This document shows positions 34,106 through 43,800 of a stretch of 45,325 nt of DNA, piece by piece. Origin of the DNA: Seison nebaliae (taxonomy: Eukaryota > Rotifera > Pararotatoria > Seisonacea > Seisonidae); NCBI GenBank assembly GCA_023231475.1, contig JALJEE010000421.1, forward strand, positions 1 through 45,325. The letters are read 5' to 3'. The notes under the pieces are model-generated. The model saw nothing but the letters and a program-made list of their open reading frames with translations. It made no database searches and had not been told where the DNA came from. The first letter of the stretch is position 1. Each line of letters begins with the position of its first letter. Made by a program: the position numbers and the translations under genes.

Positions 34106-35667
34106 TTAATAAAATATTCGTGGAAAAAGTGTGGATGAAATTAATTCATAAGAAATTTGAATTTCCTTATCGAATATAGAGATTATACTAGATGAAGAAG
34201 AACGAAAAGCGCAGACAATTCAGAACAAGAACAAACAAGAAGAATTGAAATAGAATGACTAACCTACTTCCAAGACATTTGTGTATGACGATGAAGACGA
34301 AGGCGAATATTAGACATAAACTCCCAACGACAATATATGCAATGCCAATAAATAAATTACGACCACCTATCCATGAAGTATTGGCTATAATGAATCGTTT
34401 AGTTCCTTCAAATCGATGGACGGGATAATCTGAAAATGATATTGAATTATTGATGAATAGAGAGAGTTGGGAACTATATTCGATTTGAACAGTATAATTT
34501 CCTCGAATTAAATATTCATGTTTAGTGTGATCGATACGACGCCATAATTTTCTGAATGTTGGAAGAGCCGCAGTTCTCATCCAAACAATCAGATCTTCGT
34601 TCTTATACTGATCTGTTAAATTTCTTATGGAGTATGGCCAGTTCGGTGGTTTCGCGTCATTTCCCAAAAATTGATCTTAATAATTCAATTATCATATATA
34701 ATAATAACATATTCAACATCAAAAATTATGAAACTTGGATTTTTAAATTTCGAATCGACATCACTCTTCCAAGCAATTCCATCACTTAACACGGATACTT
34801 CATTGTCATTCTCGTCGAATAATTGGAATGAATCTGGAACGACATTTCCTTCAACAATTCCATTTAAATCAATTGATTAACCGTTAAATAATGAATTGGC
34901 GATTGCCCCACAAGGAGCGATTGCTTCGCCGTTCGGTCCCTTTCGATATGGATCACAATCGTCAATCAGTTCGTCATATTTTACACCTTCTTTCTTTCCA
35001 ATCAATTGATTGTCGTCTCTCGATTTGACATAACGACGATGATTTTGATAATAATTAGTTAATCCGTAATAAATATATAAGTTCGACTAAATAGTTATAA
35101 GGAATGAAATAAAATAAATTTTTGAAAAATTTCAAAACTCGATAATTTTCTTCTAATTCCAAAGTGATATTACAACTACAATGGAAATATGGATCATCGG
35201 TATAATTAAAATTCTCATAATAATCGATACATGTTCCTTGATCATTTGCACATTGAGTATAATCGATCACTTTCTCTTGAGTTCCATGAGCAATGACAAA
35301 TAATGTGGTACCGATAGCTATGAATAATATGCCAACAATAAAGAAAACTGGTATGACAACTCGAGCAGTGAGAACTGGTTGATAGGCCGGCAATCGTTGT
35401 TGCCAAAAAGCATTTTCTATTGAGTGGGAGAAAAGAATGAAACATTTGATGGATAAATAAATGTGAACTATCTCGATTTGTGCTGAACAAACGTTGACGT
35501 CCACCTTGGGACGATGAGACACTGTCGTTCATTTTGGATTGATAACTTTCTTGTTGAGGAGTCGAGAGACCATTTGCTACTTGTTCATCTACACCAACTT
35601 TTTCCCAAATAATTTTATTATTTTTTTGTGTAGATGCGGACGACTTGTTTAAATTAATTTTCTGCAT
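34106..35667 (-). CDS. TMEM30A: CDC50/TMEM30 beta-subunit of P4-ATPase phospholipid flippases
   Basis: CDC50 proteins are needed for folding, export and activity of P4-ATPases, which move phosphatidylserine to the cytosolic leaflet. Exons (minus): 35469-35667, 35139-35416, 34882-35086, 34735-34833, 34475-34675, 34264-34429 and 34106-34187; phases agree; about 409 residues. Family blocks in order: [15 protein letters not shown], first membrane helix, [107 protein letters not shown] (second helix). Ectodomain cysteines and N-glycosylation sites are present. The in-frame 45-bp intron at 34430-34474 is easily missed. An internal ATG at 35534 would give a start nearer the family length. The last intron and exon (after CLGS) rest on phase only. 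Confidence 0.94.
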
Positions 35668-36732
35668 ACATCAAATTTACTTGAAGAGTATTTATATTCA
35701 CTTTATTTCCGGTTCAATGTGACATGTGTAGTATTTATGTTCACATGAAACACAATCGAATTGCAGATGAAACTCCCACACTAAATAAAGTTTATGGGTC
35801 GTATGTAAATGGATGTATATTGCGTGTATTAATTATCAATTTGAATTTTAACAAATAATTGTAAATTATTATGTAATTATTATTAGCCGATATTTAAATA
35901 TGAATCTGTAAAGGAAATGAAATATATTAATCATTCTCATATATAAACAAAACGGGATTTTCTATAACATCAATTCTTCATAGAATTGCATAGACTTCTA
36001 ATAATAATTTATCGTATTCTCTTCAATGATGTCGTTCTATTATACTGTATCAATGTGATACTATGTAATTATTGATTAACACTATTAATATATAGATATC
36101 TTTTCCCTCCATTTTATCAAGTTCTCTTTATACTTCGCCTTATTTATCTTTCAACTACCAATATAAATCTATCGACTCGTCATTCACCTATACTATGTTC
36201 GGTATCAATTATAAGCTTCAAATTTTTTTCGTAATCTTTAATTAATTATTTCGTAAATAATGGATTATTCTCATGATTACTACGTCATCCTTTATTATTA
36301 TTTTTATTTATTAGATATTTTAGCTAGTAACTAGACGAATATTAACGCAAGTTTTATTGATATTCACAATAATTGAACTTTTCGTATTAAATTGTCAGTT
36401 AAATTGATAGGTTATTTCCAATTTTTAGACGGTAGTGCGATATTTGAATATGATTGATATAATGATATCTTCGAATAAATTTTGGTAAGCATCTCCTCAT
36501 TGGAAATTTACCTTCAGAATGTAATCGTTCTTAAAATTAACTTACATATTAATTCGATTCTTTTAACAACTTGTTACAACTCTTAAATACTTTTAATTCA
36601 TCAAGTTTCTTTTGAATTCAATTATTTCTTATGGAAATGAACTTCTAATTTCTATAATTGTTCCGAAATATAACAGAAGAAAAAGAAATAATCATGATAT
36701 TCAGTTCTCTAAAAATGTAGGAAAAGTCTAAT

Positions 36733-36780
36733 ATACGAGGAAGTCAATAAATACGTCCGAAATCGTCGGTCGACCTTCGT
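36733..36780. mobile_element. Possible terminal fragment of a mariner-like transposon
   Basis: The sequence TATACGAGGAAGTCAATAAA at 36732-36751 resembles the ACGAGG(G)..GTTCAATAAGTACG type of terminal repeat seen in some mariner families, and it begins at a TA, the mariner target. No opposite end or transposase found nearby. Low confidence. Confidence 0.25.
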
Positions 36781-36891
36781 AAGAGGAATTTCAGACTACT
36801 TTCGATTGAAATAAAACTTTTTTTACACTGAACTTTATAGAAATATTGAATGACAAATGGAAAGAAGAGTGGAGGACAAAAGATCTACTGT

Positions 36892-36984
36892 ACAAAAGAG
36901 CCACGAGACACGTAAATAAAATTGTATGAACTATCTATAATATAGTATATATCTTATTTTTAGAAGTTTGTGTGGCTCTTTTGT
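36892..36984. repeat. Short foldback (13-bp inverted repeats)
   Basis: ACAAAAGAGCCAC at 36892-36904 is repeated as its exact reverse complement at 36972-36984, about 67 bp apart, with an AT-rich loop. It may be a tiny MITE or a hairpin. No clear target duplication. Confidence 0.6.
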
Positions 36985-37037
36985 TCTACACTCGGAAAGA
37001 AGGTATTCTTATAACCATATGTCTAACTGTCTAATAG

Positions 37038-38221
37038 CCTTTTCGTAGACGAGTCATTAGGTAGACGAGATTATTTGGTAGACCGGTCATTTGGTAGATC
37101 GAAGATTTGGTAGATTGCGTATACAAAATAGGGTTATGTATATATTTTCTATTTTTTCTTTTTTTAGATTAGAATTACACCAAATTTTTGGATTATTTAA
37201 ACGGATTATTATCATTAAAAATTATAAGTTTTAATTAATATTATATATATATCTAACATTAATTAAGTATAATAGAATTGTTTTATAATTTATTTAAAAA
37301 GTAAAAAAAGTGAAAATAATAGAAGAATAAAACACAATCGTCAAAAACGGCTTTACCAGAGATATTGTTAATTAATATGGAAATTTCTTAAAAAATATCT
37401 CGTCCGTAATTTCTCTACCCCCCTTCTTTTCAATAATTCATGTACTGCCAATTGCTTCGCCAATTGAGTTTTGCAAATTTATCCATTATCCATTTGACTC
37501 ATCTTAAGACGACTATAATCGTTGATTATTTTCACATTCTCCACATAGTCAATCACATTGAGTGATTCGGAATAATTGTTGGTGATTCCAGAATTTTTCA
37601 ATATATTTTCGTAGCAACTTCACATGTTGATCCTCCATTAATCTGCAGATCACAACTTTCTTACATTTTGATGATCTATTTAGACATCTACAGGTCATCA
37701 TTTCATTATCTTTCCACACATAGTTTACGTTAAAAAAGAATCCGTCATATAATAATTGACGTTGATTTTTAGTAAACTTAATCCATTAGATTTGTTTTTC
37801 CATTTTACTTACTTATTAATGTGGATACGAACAAAAACTCGCTAAAACATAACAACAACTAATTAAGCGAAATTTCTTAAATTTTTACGTGTTTTTCTCA
37901 AAGAGAATTAAAATATTTTCAAATAATTCAAACAACGAAATATTGTTTATTTTTATTGAATAAGATAAACGAAGGCAAAATAAAATAACTCTTAAAAAAA
38001 TTTTAAAAATTAGAATTTAATAATTTGGAATAATTTTAATCTAAAAAAAGAGAAAAAATCGATAGTATATACATCTCTTTTTTCATATTTATCCCGACGG
38101 GAATTTTAACCAATAAATAATAATAATAATAACCCTATTTTGTATACGCTGTCTACCAAATGACCGGTCTACTAAATAGTCTCGTCTACCAAATGACTAG
38201 TCTACCAAGTGCCCTAAACTC
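37038..38221. mobile_element. MULE-like (Mutator superfamily) DNA transposon, non-autonomous
   Basis: A 1184-bp element with inverted ends of about 92-99 bp (37038-37136 and 38130-38221). The inner 50 bp of the ends match closely, including GCGTATACAAAATAGGGTTA. It is flanked by a perfect 9-bp direct repeat, GTCTAATAG, at 37029-37037 and 38222-38230; 9-bp duplications and long inverted ends are hallmarks of MULEs. The ends are built from 16-17-bp subrepeats (GGTAGAC..GTCATTT), four full copies on the left and three on the right. Inside, a minus-strand frame encodes a FLYWCH-like zinc finger (37549-37785), a domain often joined to MULE transposases in invertebrates. No transposase core is present, so the copy could move only with help from another element. 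The well-kept duplication suggests a fairly recent insertion. Confidence 0.85.
37549..37785 (-). pseudogene. FLYWCH-type zinc-finger fragment inside the MULE-like element
   Basis: An open stretch of 78 codons without an initial ATG, ending at TGA 37549-37551. It reads RQLLYDGFFFNVNYVWKDNE then CRCLNRSSKCKKVV and, later, EKFWNH. The order (LxYDGFxFN, Cys-x-Cys, Cys about 7 later, a final His) fits the FLYWCH pattern, with the first of the usual two histidines replaced. The transposase that should follow is absent. Either a captured N-terminal piece or a relic of internal deletion. Confidence 0.5.
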
Positions 38222-38829
38222 GTCTAATAGTAGTATCTATAACTTGTGGTACCAATATAATTATACAAAAAATAATCCATCTTGGAATAATATCATCGTA
38301 TAGAAATTTAAACGAATATGTCGATAGAACTGTTTAATAACTTGTTTCTAGAAATTTAATTAATATCTATTAAAAATCTATCAAAAAAATTTCTATATAT
38401 ATTAAAAAAATTTTTTCTACTTGTTTTTCTTTATCTCGACTGGAATTTTAAATAAAAATTAATAAATAAATATCTTAATTGGATAAATTGTAATCGTAAA
38501 ATTAGTATGGAATATCTCTTATTTTATGAAATGATTAGTTTGATATCAAATAGACTTTACTTAAATCTGACGTGAGTTTTACTCAGAAACATGTCAGATA
38601 AAATAAAGATATATGGTGGCACCAATCACATTATCTAGGGATTTGCTGATCTACAAAGGTTTTTGATTTAGACTCATGTTTTCGATAAGAAGATTTGCTA
38701 GTGAATTCAATGAAAACATATTATTATTCTAAAGAAATAATGTTATTGAATCATAAGAGTTAGATAAATGATTAGTTTGAGATATGGTTAGATAGACAAA
38801 TGATACAATTATTATTCGAAAATAAAATT
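38222..38829. other. Intergenic region between the MULE-like element and dachshund
   Basis: AT-rich with no exon. The segment at about 38430-38480 (TTTATCTCGACTGGAATTTT) resembles the inside of the MULE-like element at about 38090-38110 (TTTATCCCGACGGGAATTTT), so older element debris may extend here. Confidence 0.4.
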
Positions 38830-40885
38830 TTAATTTTTTTCATTTTCCGTGATCATATTATTCTGTTGGGAATTAGATTGCTGTTCGTGATAAGATACAC
38901 TTGACATATCTTCATTATTCTCCATAGTGATCTTTTCTTGAGAATGACTACTTGTCACGCCATTGACACATTCGGTTTCGTCGGATGATGGTGGACATGG
39001 ATCTTTTAATGAATCAATATTATTCGAATTTAATTGATCGAAATCGATCATGGAATATGGAATTAAAGTCGAGATATCGTTCATTGTCGTTCTGAGGATT
39101 TCTTGACATTTTTGCATCGATGTGAATAGTTTAATGAACATTTCTTGAAGAATAATTGGATTATGATTATTCATCAACCATCGATTAACATCATTACTTT
39201 CATTCTTCTTCAATTTACTACAAAGTTCTATGAAACAAATTAATAAACAAATATTAAATGTTAAATTAAAATTGAACCTTGTTTCACAGAGAATGATGGA
39301 TTCTCATTCACTAACAATTGATCGATAGATAATGGATTCTCTTTAAAGTTATCTTCCATTTTATGGGTTCTAAACGAAAATTACTTGAATATGACGAACA
39401 AAATATAAACTGAATAAATGAATGGGTTGAGTCCATCGTCAATGACTTTCGCAGTTTCTCAGCTGAACAATCCCCATTATCTGCAGAATTTTGCCTTTTT
39501 CTATTACTCTTCTCCGACTGTCCATTGTTTTCGCCATTAATATTGTTCAAAAATCTCATCCAATCATTTGTTGATGTCGGTAATTGTTGTGATTGGAGTG
39601 ATGATGGCAATTGTGGAATATCAGTGTTTACATTTCTTTTGTAATGATTTTGGAGAGCAAATAGTAAAGTATGAAAATTTTCTTTGAAAGAGTTAGATTT
39701 ATGTTTTCCATCTGTTCCATTTTCCATCGCATGACGATTATCTTCCAGTTCAGTTAGTTTTAATTTTGAATTAAATTTCTCATTGTTATGCCTTTTGATG
39801 TCATCTATGAAGAAAGATGTGAAATGAATAAATAGAAAAATAAATGAACATGAATAATCGGTTTGGTTTGAGGACTGAATACTGGTAGTTGGTGATTCGC
39901 TATCTCTACCGGAAGAATTACCTCTTTTAGGTGGACGACCAGGCCTAGCCCTTCTTCTAAGGGGAATAAATAAGAAATTTGAGGAAGTAAAAGAAATACG
40001 AACCCTGAACTTGTACAATCGTTATAGAGTGCATCGAAATCGGTAGGTGTTATTAATTTACATCGATTCACACCTGGTTGTATGGCGCCAAGTCCTCGTA
40101 GAACACGAACCTAAGAATCATTAGAATTGATTTTACAATCCATTAAAAACAATTTAACCTGTTCCACGTTACATACGACCGGGGTGATTTCTAACCGTTT
40201 TAGTTTCGTGTAAACCGTATGAAGACCACCAACAAGATTCTTTAGAAATAATTCGAATGCTTGTGGTAGACACATCATATCTTGTCCATCAACGATGAAA
40301 GTAGCAATCTTTTCATTCTTATACGTCATCAGTCTGACCTATTTTGAATTGTTGATGGATCGAATTAGATGGAATTAAAAGGAGAACTTGATTATTTTCC
40401 GGCACATTTCTAGCCACTGGCGGCGAATCATATTGTGACATGATAATAGTTTGTTGTAGTTCGGGATTGATGTTAATCAGATTATTCTCAGGCTTTATCA
40501 TCTTATTAAGTTGATAGAATTGTTTATTGATTTGATGGAATGCCACATTAGTTGCATTTCCACTACTATTTGAATTGTTCGTGGATATTGATTCGTTCCC
40601 GGATGTATCGATTTCATCATTCTGAACAAGTTTTGATGGTGGACAAATATTGGGATTCTGTTGACTTAATTGTCTGAATAGTTGCATAACGTGTAAGGAA
40701 CTGTTGGATTCGGCTTGTGTCATAATACTTTCACTCTCTTTCTTTTTCGGAAGCTGACTAAGATGAGCTAAAAATGAGGCTGCTGCTGCAATGGCTTGCG
40801 TCGAATTGGTACTTGTATCAGTTGACGATGTCGTATTAACTTGAATATCGGAAGTGGGTAAACAATGAAATGCTGTCGTTGTCAT
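38830..40885 (-). CDS. dac: Dachshund homologue (Ski/Sno/Dac family transcriptional regulator)
   Basis: Nuclear cofactor of the retinal-determination network and of neuron and limb or gland patterning. Seven exons (minus): 40388-40885, 40159-40338, 40004-40110, 39850-39956, 39411-39804, 39278-39369 and 38830-39227; introns 49, 48, 47, 45, 41 and 50 bp; 591 residues. Residues 1-166 are Ser/Asn/Gln-rich. The DACHbox-N domain (about 167-270) is unmistakable: MCLPQAFELFLKNLVGGLHT, VYTKLKRLEITPVVCNVEQ, RVLRGLGAIQPGVNRCKL and ARPGRPPKR. A Gln/Asn/Ser linker follows. The C-terminal helix NPIILQEMFIKLFTSMQKCQ probably corresponds to DACHbox-C. The fourth intron (39805-39849) is 45 bp without a stop, so a naive frame reads through it. 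Splicing restores all conserved blocks. Confidence 0.96.
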
Positions 40886-43800
40886 AACGTTGTTATGTTT
40901 CTTATACAGTTAATTGTAATCGAATTAGACAAAATTCTCAATAATTAAATTCTATGAAAATGAATCTTATTAAAACTGAGAAAATTCAGAGAAGAAAAAA
41001 ATTCACATTGAAATGAAAATGTCTTGGAAAAAGAAAGATCATCAAAAAGAATAAAAATTACAATTATTTCATGAAGTAGGAAGTGACAACATTGACGTTA
41101 GAGGGGAACAATGAAATATGATTTAAATCAAATAGAAAGATCGAATATAAAAACAATTTCGTAATTTGATGATCTGTCCCAATTGCCAATATGAAATGGT
41201 AATGAGAAGAGAATGAAAGAAAATGAACCTAGATTTCTGTTTCAAATACCTTACGTTCCCGAATGAGAAATAGTAGTTGTTGGGGGGAGGTAGGAGAAAC
41301 TGAATAAATTTCATGAGTTATTCACGAAAAACAAGAAGAGGAATATTATTCAAATTTTTCAAGAAAAACACTTCTCTGATGAAAGAAATTTTGTAAAAGT
41401 AAAAGAAGTTTTCGCGTCGAAATCAAGTTCGAATTCAACGAAATCACGATTAGAATGATGACGTAAACAATATTTTGATTCGAATGAGAATAAGAAAGAA
41501 AATGGTAAAACAATCTGAAAAAGATTCTGCAAATATAATTCGACTCATGGAAAGTAATGAAGGGAAACAGGGGAAGAAAATAATTTATGCTGTGAATTCA
41601 GGTTTTTTTATCATATACACTTGTCATCGTTGTTGTCATCTCCATCACTAGGCATCCTTCGAAATATGAATAATATACGTTTCTTTCGAAATCGTTTCGT
41701 TTTTCCTCTCTCATTTTATGCTAAATATGTTCACATGAGTTTGTCACCGATCCCTCAAAACTTTCTCAATATAATGAACCTTTCTATTCTCCGCAAATAT
41801 AATGACCGAAATAAAGGTAATTTACTTTTCATAAAAAATTTCCCAACAAAACATTTTTCCCAAAATTTCCACCGTTTTTTCTCGTGGTTGGGATGAATGA
41901 GAGTGGGGGAATGTGAAGGAGAATTGTCGGAAAATTTTATTCGACAATTGAACTCACTGAGAAGAATAAAGAAGTCCAATCAAAACTGAACGAAAAGAAG
42001 TGGAGATGAAGTGAGGAAAAGAACGATATTTAAGAAATCGTTCAATTTAATTGTCATGACTATAAATATTTGCAAATATAATTAGAATTGGGAATGTTGT
42101 CATAGTTGCGGTAGATGGATTATCGAGGGACAGAAAGTGGATGATCATTCTATTCCCGCCTCCCATTACCCAAACTGTAAAGTGAAAGTAAATAATAGAA
42201 GTGATGGAAGAAGATATCGATATCGAAAAGAAGATTATTGATTGATATGCGATACTAATTTAATAATACCTTTGGAGTAATTTCCACGTTAACCTTCTCC
42301 CCATCAGTTAATGCTGATGTTAAACAAATCTTTCATGGACAGCTATTTATAACACTCAAATAACATCATTTCTCTTTATTAACAACATTTCTTTTGTTAA
42401 TTATAAGAATCATAAGAAAGTGTGATGATCTTTTATTGGGAATAGAAAATGATTGTTAATGGAAATGCAGTATCTGTTTTGGGGGGTGTTTTTAGGGAAA
42501 AAGAAAAGGATACGTGATACGATTCGATAGGAGTGAGAGGAGACCATTATTTCGTACCTTAATTCAATTGACGCAGAAAAGAAGATCAATAAGGGACGAT
42601 AATCAATCAGGCAACAAGCCTTTGACTCTTACGCTTTGTCAACTTTCCGCCTATTATCAAATGCAAATGAGAATGATTTCTCCGAATAATTTTCTCTTCT
42701 GGCATTTGTTGGGTGGTTGTTCTTTTTGAGGAATATATTAGGAACACGTCATAGAGTGGAGATGTAGTGAAGATAATTTGGAAGTAACATATCAGTAGAA
42801 AGAAAATAAATTTTGACAGAAGATAAATGGTCAAAAAGGAATACATGAAAATCGTATCTATTCAATCTGATTAATCTTGGGAACATCATTTCCAAATGAA
42901 TATACAAAAAGGCAAATCACTAAATATGATAATCAGACAAATAAAGGAGAAAAGAGAATTGATACATGTATCGGGAAATCATAAATCGATATGATAATGG
43001 CAGTGTTGTGTCTTAATATAAATTAGAATTATGTGTATATGTAGATCTCCTCCACGCAGATTGTTAGTTATGTTCCACTAAACGAAAAAATTTCGTTTCC
43101 TCAAATCAACTATTACACTACATTTCAGATGTTTATTGAATCTGTCAGATTCATACAACGATATTAATATGTTCACTTACACTCTATTAACAGCTCCATA
43201 ATTTCTCTCCTTCCTTCGTCTGTTTATATCTTCCATTCCTTTATTGCCTTCTGGTCATTCCATCGCATATATTCCGAATAATAAGTGAATAGACTGATAA
43301 TCATCATCATCATGACGATGATGATAATGATGATGATAATTTCTTCTTTCGAAGAAAAAGAGAAAGACGTCAGTTAAGACATGATATACTTATCAGCTTC
43401 AGATATCTCACATTCAACCACCACTAATAGATTATTAGAGATTCTCCAAAGAAAAATGAATAATTTCCTTTTCAACTTTTTCTCTTATCGTGTGGCTGAG
43501 TGGCTAGAGATCGAATCCACAAATCAGGGTGACATACATGATGACGACTATTATTTCAGATATGAGTCTTGAAAGAACCTATTACTAATGTTGCTAATTA
43601 TATGTATGGAATGGGAGTAAACTCAACTACCATATAATAGGAAGGTGTAAAATTTGAGAATGGGCAAAATTCTCAATTTTCCTCCTCTATCTTTTGACTA
43701 GTCACTTTCATATTTCTTCTCCTCATTCCCAATCGTTTGGAGGGTAACCACCTCTCCTCTCCAAACCAAACTTAACCAGAGAACACGAACACACGTATTT

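Larger units (their letters stand above)
35668..37037. other. Gene-free region upstream of CDC50, with transposon debris
   Basis: AT-rich sequence without a supported exon. The part nearest CDC50 should hold its promoter. The distal part contains a possible mariner-like end (36733-36780) and a short foldback (36892-36984), next to the MULE-like element. Confidence 0.5.

Noticed and set aside
41621-42729. Frames of 70-90 codons (for example at 41621 and 42514)
   Set aside because: No recognisable domain, no in-phase neighbouring exons, and equally long frames on the opposite strand.
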